In this document: piece by piece, positions 28,304 to 37,419 of the stretch
How the letters are laid out: every line of letters starts with the position of its first letter
Numbering within the stretch: position 1 is the first letter of the stretch
Source of the DNA: Acinetobacter boissieri
GTDB taxonomy: Bacteria > Pseudomonadota > Gammaproteobacteria > Pseudomonadales > Moraxellaceae
Direction of reading: 5' to 3'
Length of the DNA: 64,000 bases
Assembly: GCF_900096955.1 (NCBI RefSeq)
Contig: NZ_FMYL01000003.1
Coordinates: 62,001 to 126,000 of the forward strand
Position numbers and translations under genes: made by a program
The notes under the pieces: model-generated
What the model was told of the DNA's origin: nothing
Database searches by the model: none
The model's input: the letters and a program-made list of their open reading frames with translations, nothing else

Positions 28304-28355
28304 TTGGACATTTGTTCAAGTTAAATATAACCTTATATTTTGAACAAGCGTCCAA
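28304..28355. promoter_or_regulatory. Twin operator and promoter of the efflux pump gene
   Basis: TTGGACATTTGTTCAA (28304-28319) and TTGAACAAGCGTCCAA (28340-28355) are each near-palindromes of the form TTGRAC-N4-GTYCAA and are inverted copies of each other, centres 36 bp apart. The first overlaps a plausible -35 (TTGGAC, 28304-28309), with TATAAC at 28326-28331 as -10, so a bound TetR dimer would block the pump promoter. This start lies 20 bases before the pump ATG. Confidence 0.7.
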
Positions 28356-28374
28356 GTTTAGTTTTAGGTGCTAA

Positions 28375-29856
28375 ATGAAACAAAAATATATTATTCTTAC
28401 TGCTATTATTCTGATTTATTTACCTGTCACCATAGATGCCACTATTCTTTATATTGCAATGCCAACGCTCAGTGCTGCATTAAATTTAAGTAGTAGTCAG
28501 CTACTATGGGTACTCGATATCTACTCTTTAATTATGGCAGGTCTTATTCTACCGATGGGTGCGTTAGGTGACCGTATCGGTTATAAAAAACTCATGCTTA
28601 TTGGTGCAACAGTTTTTGCGCTCGCCTCTTTTATGGCTGCATTTTCTAATAGCGCATACATGCTTATTGGTGCTCGTGCACTACTAGGATTAGGTGCTGC
28701 AATGATTTTGCCTGCAACCCTTGCTGGTGTTAGACAAACATTTACTAATGATAAGCAAAGAAACTATGCTCTAGGCATCTGGAGTACTGTGGGTGGCGGT
28801 GGCGCTGCAGTTGGCCCATTACTAGGCGGATTTATCTTAGAATATTTTGACTGGGGAATGATATTTTTAATCAATATTCCAATTATTTTAGTCGTCATTT
28901 TTTTAAGTCTTAGATATATTCCCAAGCAAAATACCAACAAGAGTCAAAACCTCCACTTAAAACAGGCTTTAATTTTAATCTCGGCTATTTTAATGCTCAT
29001 TTACGCTGTGAAGTCTGCATTCTATGCTATAAATATGAGTGTATTTTTACTATTTTCGCTAGGTTTATTGTGTTTGATTTATTTCATTCGAAATCAAAAA
29101 AAATCTATAAACCCAATGATAGATGTAAGTCTATTTAAAAATAGAATCATTTCCACCAGTATTGTAATGTCTACTTTTGCAATGATTGCATTGGTCGGCT
29201 TTGAGCTTTTACTCTCTCAAGAGTTACAGTTGATTTACAATTACACTCCACTTGAAGCAGGTATGTTTATTCTACCATTTATGCTCGCAATAAGCCTTGG
29301 TGGTCCTATTGCAGGATATGTTATGAATAGATATCCCCTATATAAAATTGCAACTGTAGGTATGTTTTTTTGTGCATTGAGTTTTCTAGGATTAGCGAAT
29401 ATAGACTTCCAAGACGATGCAATGAGTGCTTGGTTTTGGATGGTTGTAATGGGACTCAGTATTGAGATTTCTTTTTTATCATCAACATCTGCAATTATGT
29501 CTTCAACACCATCACACAAAGCAACAGCTGCAGGTGCAATTGAAGGTATGGCATATGAGCTTGGTGCTGGACTAGGTATTACTATTTTTGGCTTATTGCT
29601 CTCTTATTTTTATACAGCATCATTTATTGTTCCTGAACAAATTACGACATTAGAAATACAGTATGGAGTTACAGAAACACTTAATGTGGCGACATCTATT
29701 GAAGATAAACAAATATCTCAACAGTTAGTTGACGCTGCTCATCGTTCTTTTTCATTCGCTCATCAACAAGTGCTTTATGTTGCTAGTGGTGTATTCTTGA
29801 GTTTATCTATTTTTGTGTATATGCGTTTAAAAAACACACCGTATAATCCAATTTAA
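28375..29856 (+). CDS. MFS multidrug efflux pump, SmvA/AmvA type
   Basis: DHA2-family proton antiporter of 493 residues with 14 membrane helices. LDIYSLIMAGLILPMGALGDRIGYKK is motif A and the run GGGGAAVGPLLGGFILEYFDWGMIF is the antiporter motif C. The N-terminus (VTIDATILYIAMPTLSAALNLS) matches SmvA/AmvA pumps, which export quaternary ammonium compounds, chlorhexidine and dyes. It is divergent from a TetR gene with operators over its promoter. Confidence 0.9.
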   Translation: MKQKYIILTAIILIYLPVTIDATILYIAMPTLSAALNLSSSQLLWVLDIYSLIMAGLILPMGALGDRIGYKKLMLIGATVFALASFMAAFSNSAYMLIGARALLGLGAAMILPATLAGVRQTFTNDKQRNYALGIWSTVGGGGAAVGPLLGGFILEYFDWGMIFLINIPIILVVIFLSLRYIPKQNTNKSQNLHLKQALILISAILMLIYAVKSAFYAINMSVFLLFSLGLLCLIYFIRNQKKSINPMIDVSLFKNRIISTSIVMSTFAMIALVGFELLLSQELQLIYNYTPLEAGMFILPFMLAISLGGPIAGYVMNRYPLYKIATVGMFFCALSFLGLANIDFQDDAMSAWFWMVVMGLSIEISFLSSTSAIMSSTPSHKATAAGAIEGMAYELGAGLGITIFGLLLSYFYTASFIVPEQITTLEIQYGVTETLNVATSIEDKQISQQLVDAAHRSFSFAHQQVLYVASGVFLSLSIFVYMRLKNTPYNPI

Positions 29857-29912
29857 GTTTGATTTGATGTGTATCGATGTTTAGCTTTTGACTAAACATC
29901 AATACACGCTAT

Positions 29913-31148
29913 TTAATTAAATCGCTCTATACTATACATAGAGGTATCAATATCAGATGTTTCATTAAATATCATTTCTTTAATGAGCCGTGCTGTAATG
30001 GCACATTGCGTTAAGCCTAAATGGCCATGACCAAATGCATAAAATAAACGATCACAAGACATTGAACGACTAATCACAGGCAAGCTATCTGGCGTACTTG
30101 GACGATGACCTGACCATACAGTACCTATCGTCTGTTTTAAGTCCGGAAAATATAATTGAGCCAATTTCACCAAAGCATCTGAACGCTTATAATTGGGTGG
30201 ATTGTTTAAGCCACCAAACTCAGCAGCTCCACCTATACGTAACCCACATGTTAAAGGTGTTATTACAAACTTTCGTTCAGCAAATACAATTTCACGTGAT
30301 ATTTTAATATCAGGGTTTCTAATCGTTGTATTATAGCCTCTTTCACTTTCCAGATAACATTTTTCACCCTGTTGCTTCGTTAAACAGGATGACCATGCAC
30401 CTGTAGCTAAAACAACTTTGTCAGCGGTATACACCGTTTTTCTGCCTTCTAAAGACATATTATTTGGAGATTTTTGAATAGAATTTACTTCATCTTGAAT
30501 AAACTTAACCCCGTGCTTGATTAACCATGTTCTTAATTGATCTACAATATACTTAGGATCTGTAACATAACCTGCTTGAGGAACAAACATGCCATGTTTT
30601 ACTCTTTCACCTAAAGCAGGTTCATACTTTCTTGCATCATCACCTGACAAATACTCTGTGATAATTCCTGATTTTATACGCAAGGCCCACATGTTTTGAT
30701 CTTGTTGAAAGCCAATATCACTTTCATAAACAACTAATGCACCCTTTTGTTTTAGCGCATCAATCACCCCAATGTCTTTAAACATTGGAATCATGTCACG
30801 ATAAGCATGTGTATTCAGTGCAACTAAGGCTTGATGTGAACGTAGAGCATGTTGTTCTTTGCTAGCAAGATAAAAGCGATAGAGCCAAGGTAGTAGCTTT
30901 AAACTATAATTAGGGCGAACAGACAGTGGACCTAATGGATTGAGCATCCAACCAGGCACCTTCCAAAATACACCAGGTACACTTGCAGGATTGACTTCCA
31001 TGACGGCAATAGAGCCAGCATTACCAAATGATACTTTATCTCCTGCGGGGTCACGATCAATAACTGTAATAGAGTCCCCTGCTTTATATAGCGTATATGC
31101 GATTGAAAGACCAATGATACCTGCACCTAGTACAATTATATTTTGCAT
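29913..31148 (-). CDS. FAD-dependent D-amino acid dehydrogenase (DadA family)
   Basis: 411 residues. The N-terminal fold MQNIIVLGAGIIGLSIAYTLYKAG binds FAD; GLRIGGAAEFGG and TVWSGHRPSTPDSLPVIS are DAO-family hallmarks, with FGHGHLGLT near the end. It lies 85 bases behind a 4-hydroxyproline epimerase on the same strand, so the likely substrate is cis-4-hydroxy-D-proline, giving the second step of trans-4-hydroxy-L-proline breakdown. Other D-amino acids remain possible. The remaining pathway enzymes are not in the window. Confidence 0.87.
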   Translation of the reverse strand: MQNIIVLGAGIIGLSIAYTLYKAGDSITVIDRDPAGDKVSFGNAGSIAVMEVNPASVPGVFWKVPGWMLNPLGPLSVRPNYSLKLLPWLYRFYLASKEQHALRSHQALVALNTHAYRDMIPMFKDIGVIDALKQKGALVVYESDIGFQQDQNMWALRIKSGIITEYLSGDDARKYEPALGERVKHGMFVPQAGYVTDPKYIVDQLRTWLIKHGVKFIQDEVNSIQKSPNNMSLEGRKTVYTADKVVLATGAWSSCLTKQQGEKCYLESERGYNTTIRNPDIKISREIVFAERKFVITPLTCGLRIGGAAEFGGLNNPPNYKRSDALVKLAQLYFPDLKQTIGTVWSGHRPSTPDSLPVISRSMSCDRLFYAFGHGHLGLTQCAITARLIKEMIFNETSDIDTSMYSIERFN

Positions 31149-31233
31149 ACCCTATCCTTAATTTTTGTCCATTTGCATCATGTCCTGTGCATGCACTTAT
31201 TAAATTTATTTTAGATTTGACTACAAGGTGTAT

Positions 31234-32160
31234 TCAAATACCCCAAATAAAGACATCGTTATCTTCTAAAATCAGCGTTGTTTCCGCACTGATTGCAGCA
31301 GAGCCACGAATAATTGGCTGTATACCAACATCTAAAGGTTCATAATAGGCTTCAAATTGACTACCAATAATACTGGCCTGTCGCCATATCTCATAAGGTT
31401 CTAATTTTTTATCTGCAGCAAGACATGCTAATTTGGCACTCGTACCTGTGCCACAAGGTGATCTGTCGTACTCTCCACCGGGACATAACACAAAACTACG
31501 ACTATTTGCATCAGTATCTGTAGTAAACAATTCGATATGATCGATGATTGCGCCGTGTTCCCCAAAAATATTTTGAGCCTGTAATTCTTTTTGTAAATCG
31601 AGTGAAAATGTACTTAATTCAGGAATATTTTTTTTATCAATAACTAAACCATGGTCATTTACTAAAAAGAACCAGTTACCACCCCAAGCAATATCACCTT
31701 TAACTTCACCGTATTTTTTACTATCAACAATAACGTCTTTTTTGTATCGCCAAGAGATAACATTTTTTATACTGACAGAACCATCATCATGCAAAGTTGC
31801 AGTGATATCGCCTACAGGCGTTTCTATTTTATGTGTTCCGACTTTTATTTTCCCAATATATGCCAAAGAATGTATTAAACCAATGGTGCCATGCCCACAC
31901 ATCCCTAAATAGCCCATATTATTAAAAAAAATAACCCCTGCACTAGCAGTAGGATCAACAGGCTCACAGAGTACTGCACCAACAAGGACATTATGACCAC
32001 GAGGCTCTAACATGACCGCTTTTCTATAATGATCATGTTGTGTAGATAAACATTTAAGACGATCTTGCATGGTACATAGACCCAAGTCAGGAAATCCATC
32101 AATAATTAACCGTGTTGGCTCACCGCCTGTGTGTGAATCAATAATTGATATTTTTTGCAT
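31234..32160 (-). CDS. 4-hydroxyproline 2-epimerase (proline racemase family)
   Basis: 308 residues. Cofactor-independent two-base epimerase; both catalytic Cys are present, in GMCGHGTIG (about residue 88) and [10 protein letters not shown] (about residue 236), which separates it from the Cys/Thr dehydratases. The N-terminus [18 protein letters not shown] matches 4-hydroxyproline epimerases. Followed by a D-amino acid dehydrogenase, which supports that substrate. AAGGA precedes the ATG. Confidence 0.9.
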   Translation of the reverse strand: MQKISIIDSHTGGEPTRLIIDGFPDLGLCTMQDRLKCLSTQHDHYRKAVMLEPRGHNVLVGAVLCEPVDPTASAGVIFFNNMGYLGMCGHGTIGLIHSLAYIGKIKVGTHKIETPVGDITATLHDDGSVSIKNVISWRYKKDVIVDSKKYGEVKGDIAWGGNWFFLVNDHGLVIDKKNIPELSTFSLDLQKELQAQNIFGEHGAIIDHIELFTTDTDANSRSFVLCPGGEYDRSPCGTGTSAKLACLAADKKLEPYEIWRQASIIGSQFEAYYEPLDVGIQPIIRGSAAISAETTLILEDNDVFIWGI

Positions 32161-32377
32161 ATTTGAGTCCTTATTTATTTTTTATCGTGCATAAGTACAT
32201 AGACCAATTTGCTACTACATCATGATTTATACATGTTTAATCATCTAAAATGCTTTTATATGTATATAGTATACTATATCTAAAATAAACCAATGTATGA
32301 AGTCTAATTTTTTGCTTTAAAATAAGAAAATAATGAGGTTTTTTGTTTTATAGTTAAATGATGAGTGAACCAAAACG

Positions 32378-33148
32378 CTACATGCGATATAGCGTAATAA
32401 TTGCAATGCAACCGAGTAATAGTGCAAATACTTTATGAATAATTTGCTCATGAATATAATGTTGTAGGAATCGACCAATGAACATACCAATAAACGCCGT
32501 GATTACAAAAACAAAGGTTATAGACAAAGGATAGTGGTAACCAGATGACATCTGAGTAACCAGTGCAATTGAGCCAACCAAGAAGATAATCATTAAAGAA
32601 GTTGCAGAAATACAGCACATAGAAAGGTTAGAAATTTTTTTAAGTGTTGGAACTAAAATAAACCCCCCGCCTACACCTAATAAACCTGTAACAATACCTA
32701 AAAAGATACCTAAACCTCCCAAATAACCTCTTGTTTTTGTGTTCCAAATAAATCGACCAGTAGATTCATGGGTATGACACAAATTTAATGATTTAATGGG
32801 TTTTTTAATGAAATAGCGACACGCTGAAATCAGCATAACAATGCAAAATAAAACAGTAATATAGTGTATAGGAATAATTTTACTTAAAGTCACGCCAATA
32901 TATACGGATGGAATAGATAACAATGCAATCCAAATAGCCGCTTTATAGCGTACAGTATGCTGTAGTAATCCTTGTATGGTCCCTGCTCCAGATGCAATTG
33001 TTGTAGCAATAAGTGCAATAGGCGCAGCCTGTGACACACTCCAAGACTGTGACCACATGAGTAAAGGTATTGCAAGTACGCCACCCCCAGCTCCAGTAAG
33101 ACCTAGCACAACACCAATAAATATACCTTCGCAGGCCAACAAGAACAT
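32378..33148 (-). CDS. TauE/SafE family sulfite/organosulfur exporter
   Basis: 256 residues with about eight membrane helices in two repeats, each with the glycine-rich start: GVVLGLTGAGGGVLAIPLL near the N-terminus and VTGLLGVGGGFILVPTL at about 155. It follows a persulfide-dioxygenase-like gene after 22 bases, the common pairing in which the enzyme makes sulfite and the exporter removes it. After it, 217 bases without a gene precede the epimerase gene. Confidence 0.88.
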   Translation of the reverse strand: MFLLACEGIFIGVVLGLTGAGGGVLAIPLLMWSQSWSVSQAAPIALIATTIASGAGTIQGLLQHTVRYKAAIWIALLSIPSVYIGVTLSKIIPIHYITVLFCIVMLISACRYFIKKPIKSLNLCHTHESTGRFIWNTKTRGYLGGLGIFLGIVTGLLGVGGGFILVPTLKKISNLSMCCISATSLMIIFLVGSIALVTQMSSGYHYPLSITFVFVITAFIGMFIGRFLQHYIHEQIIHKVFALLLGCIAIITLYRM

Positions 33149-33170
33149 AACCGTCTCTTATAATGTAATA

Positions 33171-33872
33171 TTAATGGTAGTCTCTTGGCGATTTACCACA
33201 CAATTTATTTGCAGGTAAGGCCTGATCTATTTGTGCAGGATAAGCTAAGTCTAAATGATCCATAATATTAATGAACTGTGCTTTACTAATACCTAAAGCC
33301 AGTCGTAAATTATATTTTTTTTCATGTCCGATACTAGAAGATAAATTACCTTTATAGTCATGTGCTGGATACACTATCGTCTCATCTGGTAGTGTAAATA
33401 ACTTGTTGTAAACGCTTTCGTATAGATGTTCTGCAGAGCCACCTTGAAAATCTGTTCTACCACAACCACCAATGAGCAGAGTATCGCCTGTGAAAACATA
33501 GCCTTTTACATAATAAGATGTACATGCACTGGTATGCCCAGGGGTAGCAAGTGCCTTAATACATTGTTCTCCAAAGCGAAATTCACAGCCATCTGTCATA
33601 AAAATATCTGCACACTCTACTCCAGCATTTTTATGTACAACTGATTTTGCTTGCGTAGATATTCTTAGACGATCAGACGCCGTGATGTGATCTGCATGTA
33701 TATGTGTTTCAAAAATATATTGTAGATTTGCATTATGTTCTTTAACTTCTGCAAGATATTTATCTAGATCACACTGTACAGGGTCAATAATAATGGCTTC
33801 TTTACTATATGGACACATCAGAAAATAACTGTATGTCGCACTTTTTGGTTCAAAAAATTGTTTAATATACAT
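33171..33872 (-). CDS. Metallo-beta-lactamase-fold persulfide dioxygenase (ETHE1-like)
   Basis: 233 residues. The metal motif THIHADH is at about 56-62, further ligands in TPGHTSACTS, FTGDTLLIGGCGRTDFQGGS and YPAHDYKG. The GRTDFQGG block is the mark of ETHE1/Blh sulfur dioxygenases that oxidise glutathione persulfide to sulfite, with a single iron. First gene of a two-gene unit with the TauE exporter, suggesting hydrogen sulfide or sulfane sulfur detoxification. No rhodanese domain is attached. Confidence 0.88.
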   Translation of the reverse strand: MYIKQFFEPKSATYSYFLMCPYSKEAIIIDPVQCDLDKYLAEVKEHNANLQYIFETHIHADHITASDRLRISTQAKSVVHKNAGVECADIFMTDGCEFRFGEQCIKALATPGHTSACTSYYVKGYVFTGDTLLIGGCGRTDFQGGSAEHLYESVYNKLFTLPDETIVYPAHDYKGNLSSSIGHEKKYNLRLALGISKAQFINIMDHLDLAYPAQIDQALPANKLCGKSPRDYH

Positions 33873-33958
33873 GCTAAAATACTTCTTTTATATGATATTT
33901 ATATATACTTATAACATATTAAGATATAGATAAACAAACTATTCCAAACAATTTTAAT

Positions 33959-33993
33959 AAAAAAACGGCCTAAATATAGGCCGTTTTTTTATT
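33959..33993 (-). terminator. Intrinsic terminator of sodA
   Basis: CGGCCTA (33966-33972) pairs with TAGGCCG (33977-33983), with A6 and T7 flanks that extend the stem and give a strong U-run on the minus strand. Confidence 0.9.
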
Positions 33994-34004
33994 AAAATTA
34001 GAGA

Positions 34005-34619
34005 TTATTTTGCTAAAGCTTCTTGATAACGACGTGAAACTTCTGCCCAATTCACAACATTATAGAATGCGGCAATATATTCAGGACGACGGTTTTGATA
34101 TTTCAAGTAGTAAGCATGTTCCCACACATCTAAACCAAGAATAGGTGTATTACCATGCATTAATGGAGAATCTTGGTTTCCACTGCTCTCAACGACAAGT
34201 TTCTTGTCTGCAGTCACGCTTAACCACGCCCAACCGCTACCAAAGCGTGTTAAAGCAGCTTTAGTAAATGCGTCTTTAAATGCATCTAGGCCATCTAATT
34301 CGTTTTCAATAGCAGCTGCAAGTTCACCTTCAGGTACGCCACCGCCTTGTGGGCTCATCACTGTCCAAAATAAAGAATGGTTAGCATGGCCACCACCATT
34401 GTTTTGTACAACACCTTTTAAGTTTGCAGGCACATCTTTAATTTTCGCAACAAGTTCTTCAACAGGGAGCTGTTCCCACTCTGTACCCTCAATAGCCGCA
34501 TTAATATTATTGATATAAGTTTGATGATGCTTGGTATGGTGGATTTCCATTGTTGTTGCATCTAGATTTGGCTCTAGTGCATCATATGCATATGGTAGTG
34601 ATGGTAATGAGTAAGCCAT
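34005..34619 (-). CDS. sodA: Superoxide dismutase, manganese type
   Basis: Converts superoxide to oxygen and hydrogen peroxide. 204 residues from ATG 34619 ([17 protein letters not shown]), the classic SodA opening; the ORF start at 34661 adds 14 unrelated residues. Metal ligands sit in [22 protein letters not shown] and [21 protein letters not shown]. These blocks resemble E. coli SodA more than SodB, so I call it Mn-type, though cambialistic use of Fe cannot be excluded. No signal peptide, hence cytoplasmic. Confidence 0.92.
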   Translation of the reverse strand: MAYSLPSLPYAYDALEPNLDATTMEIHHTKHHQTYINNINAAIEGTEWEQLPVEELVAKIKDVPANLKGVVQNNGGGHANHSLFWTVMSPQGGGVPEGELAAAIENELDGLDAFKDAFTKAALTRFGSGWAWLSVTADKKLVVESSGNQDSPLMHGNTPILGLDVWEHAYYLKYQNRRPEYIAAFYNVVNWAEVSRRYQEALAK

Positions 34620-35511
34620 TTTTATGTCCTTATTAACTATAAATAATTTCATGAATAACAATACGATAAACTGAAGTTTATTTCAATATAAAGCACTACT
34701 TCTAGTAAAAGACTCTATCGTATGTGCCTTAAAGATACTATAGTATTTTATTGACAGTATGTAATTTAACATAAAGCATTTTATTGAGATCGTATATCAG
34801 AACAATTAAAAAAAGTAACTGAAATTTAAAAGTTGTGTAACACAATTTCGTACTTTATGATGAATCTATACGCCATATATTGCTTTATTTAGCACTACTC
34901 TTTCAAATTAGATCTATTATAAGTATGAAAAAACTGAAAATTTTATCAAATAAAATCAAAATCTATTAAAAAACCACTTACTTTAAATCTAAAATGTATG
35001 TTATTTAGTCCAAAAATAAATGGCCATTACGACATGGTAAAATTGCACAAAATTAAAATTTTTAAACAGATTTACATGTCAAGACTAAGATTCTAGTCAA
35101 CTGATTTAACTAAAACACAATTGTATTAGCTATATTTGACGCCGTACCAGTTAAAGATGCATCTATAAACACAGTGACATTTAACAAGGCCTCACTCTAT
35201 CTAATAACCTAATTTTTTCTTTTCTGATAATTTCTATATTTCGCTAGATAAGACCTATACTAAATGACAGCTTTTTTTATTTTCGACAACAATTAGATAC
35301 TTAAAGTAGTCATCGTTTTTGTGATTTTTTGCCCCAAATATAATACTTTGTATGTATATCCTACCTAGACAACATATATTTTTTAATTGTAACCAAATAC
35401 CAAGTTTTGGTGTAGTGGATTTTACTTTATTAAATTTTGTGATTTTTTATAGTTATCAATATTTGTATTGATATGCTTTATTGCTTCTAATTTATCAACT
35501 ATTTTAGCTAA

Positions 35512-35553
35512 TTTTTTCTTTTTTTCTTTTTTTCTTTTTTCTTTTTTTCTTTT
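35512..35553 (+). repeat. 42-nt homopyrimidine tract with regularly spaced C
   Basis: Uninterrupted T/C run with single C at 35518, 35526, 35534, 35541 and 35549, so a T6-7 unit repeated with a period of 7-8. It lies about 200 bases before the ABC1 kinase ATG. Such tracts slip easily in replication and can alter promoter spacing or form triplex DNA. Confidence 0.85.
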
Positions 35554-35612
35554 ATTATTTTATTTAGATATTTTTCCAATATTTCCATTTCTAAAATAAA
35601 AGCTTAAAAATA

Positions 35613-35624
35613 CTTAGGCTATTT
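35613..35624 (-). repeat. AAATAGCCTAAG motif, copy 3
   Basis: Exact 12-mer on the minus strand followed by TAT (plus strand reads TACTTAGGCTATTT). It is 8.1 kb right of dif and points toward it, 129 bases before the ABC1 kinase ATG. Confidence 0.75.
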
Positions 35625-35753
35625 TTATAGTATCTTTTGGTTATTTATTGGTACAAGCGCATATTTTTTAATTACAATAGTTTTTGTTATGATTGTATGA
35701 TTACGTTTGTTATTCAATTTAATAAACATCAAACCGAACAAAGGATTTTCTCT

Positions 35754-37121
35754 ATGCCTGATCAAAAAGATATATTAAAAAATCTAAAGACATCTTCTAT
35801 TGATCGCCGTTTTTCTATTGCTAAAGCTTCTTTTTTAGCTGGAACACGCTGGGCTACATCAAATGCGACTTCTTTTTTTGCAAGCGATGAAGAAAAAGAA
35901 CGGAAGCGTAAAAAAGTACTGACTGAACAAGCTAATTATTTGGTGTCAGAAATTGGAAAGTTAAAAGGTTCTATTGTAAAAATAGGCCAAATGATGGCGT
36001 TATATGGAGAGCATTTTTTACCTAGAGAAGTAACAGATGCGCTTAATACACTAAACAACCAAACGATTGCAGTGGATTGGAATGCCATCTCCCCTCACCT
36101 TATACAACAACTAGGTAATAAAATAAATGACTTAGAGGTCGACCCCAATCCAATTGGTACTGCTTCTCTCGCTCAAGTACATAAAGCAGTCTTAAAATCT
36201 ACAGGTGAAGTGCTCGTATTAAAAATACAATACCCTGGCGTTGCGAGCGCAATAGATTCAGATATGAATCTATTTAAACAAATGCTTAGATTGACCAATC
36301 TACTGCCACAAACAAGAGAGTTTGACCAATGGTTTGAAGAAGTGCGTGACATGATGCACAGAGAAGTGGATTATACATTAGAAGCACAAACAACATTACG
36401 CTTCGCAAATTATTTAAAAGATGACATGCGTTACGTTGTACCACAAATTATTGAAAAATACTGTACAGACCAAGTGCTCTGCATGAGCTATGAATCTGGT
36501 TTGCCTGTAAATAGCCCTAAAGTATTGTCACTTTCACAGCAAAGACGTAACAAAATTGGTGAAGCATCACTAGAAATTGCTGTGAAAGAACTCTTTGTTT
36601 GGGGAGAAATGCAGACGGATCCAAATTTTGGTAACTATTTAGTTCGACTTGCCGAAACAGACGAAGAAGTAGATAAAATCGTTTTGTTAGATTTTGGCGC
36701 AATTCGTCAATTTGATGAAGAAATGCTTACGCTAGCTCACAATTTAATTCATGCAGGCTACTTACATAGCTTAGATCAAATGGTTGATGCGATGAAAGGT
36801 TACCCCTTCTTTGACCAAATTCCTGAAAATATTAAGCCGGATATGGCTAAAGTATTTTTACTCGCAACTGAACCGTTTAGTAGTTTAAGCAATAATTCGG
36901 ATATTCCGGAAGGGATTATGAATAATCAAGACCAATATGACTGGAAAAAAAGTCAACTACACCAACGTGTGATGCAACGGGCAAGTAAATCTATGGCTTC
37001 ACGTTACTTTAGTGTTCCTCCTAAAGAGTTTATGTTTATTAGTCGTAAATTTATAGGTGCTTACACTTTTATGACAGTTATTGCAGCTCAAGCAAATATT
37101 AGAAAAAGTTTAAATTTTTAG
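35754..37121 (+). CDS. ABC1/AarF-family atypical kinase (UbiB-like)
   Basis: 455 residues from ATG 35754, with AAGGA 9 bases upstream; the ORF opening at 35637 has no ribosome site. The KxGQ motif (KGSIVKIGQMMALYGE, about residues 72-88), the Ala-rich loop PIGTASLAQVHKAVL, the conserved Lys in VLKIQYPG and the acidic DFG-like VLLDFGAIRQF are the UbiB-family signatures. It lacks the long C-terminal membrane helices of true UbiB, so it is probably a cytoplasmic ABC1 paralogue. Role unknown, possibly lipid or quinone related. Confidence 0.88.
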   Translation: MPDQKDILKNLKTSSIDRRFSIAKASFLAGTRWATSNATSFFASDEEKERKRKKVLTEQANYLVSEIGKLKGSIVKIGQMMALYGEHFLPREVTDALNTLNNQTIAVDWNAISPHLIQQLGNKINDLEVDPNPIGTASLAQVHKAVLKSTGEVLVLKIQYPGVASAIDSDMNLFKQMLRLTNLLPQTREFDQWFEEVRDMMHREVDYTLEAQTTLRFANYLKDDMRYVVPQIIEKYCTDQVLCMSYESGLPVNSPKVLSLSQQRRNKIGEASLEIAVKELFVWGEMQTDPNFGNYLVRLAETDEEVDKIVLLDFGAIRQFDEEMLTLAHNLIHAGYLHSLDQMVDAMKGYPFFDQIPENIKPDMAKVFLLATEPFSSLSNNSDIPEGIMNNQDQYDWKKSQLHQRVMQRASKSMASRYFSVPPKEFMFISRKFIGAYTFMTVIAAQANIRKSLNF

Positions 37122-37133
37122 TGTTTGTTGTTT

Positions 37134-37168
37134 TTACCTGATAGATACTTAGGCTATTTATCAGGTAA
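37134..37168. repeat. Hairpin presenting motif copy 4 in its loop
   Basis: TTACCTGATA (37134-37143) pairs perfectly with TATCAGGTAA (37159-37168). The 15-base loop holds most of the motif, whose 12-mer spans 37148-37159 on the minus strand and is followed by TAT. It starts 12 bases after the ABC1 kinase stop and may end that transcript, although no T-run follows. Copy 4 is 9.6 kb right of dif and points toward it. Confidence 0.75.
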
Positions 37169-37419
37169 GACTAAAGTATGATGTCATCTTTCGCCCATAG
37201 ATCTTTAGAACAAAAATGTATCTCCTTGATGAAAAATAAATTAAACTACTGAAATATATATATATTTAAAAATAAAAAATAAATTATTTTCAAATATAAA
37301 AGAAGTCAATATGCTAATCATTTTAATATTTGATAGTTATTATTTCGACTTTGAATATCTTTTTAAAGTAAAATTGGTTCAATTTCATCTTCAAATGTAA
37401 ATACTTTGGGATTCAACCA

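Larger units (their letters stand above)
34620..35753. other. 1.1-kb gene-free AT-rich region
   Basis: No ORF with credible coding features, no tRNA and no strong terminator. Elements seen: TTGTGT-A-ACACAA palindrome at 34833-34845, about 215 bases before the sodA start on its strand; a small hairpin near 35399-35411; a 42-base homopyrimidine tract at 35512-35553; and motif copy 3 at 35613-35624. It may hold promoters, a small RNA or decayed sequence; nothing more can be supported. Confidence 0.5.

Noticed and set aside
34764-34774. ATTTAACATAA, an exact reverse XerD arm, upstream of sodA
   Set aside because: The partner arm beyond the 6-base spacer matches XerC at only about 5 of 11 bases, so it is not a dif or pdif site; likely chance in AT-rich DNA.
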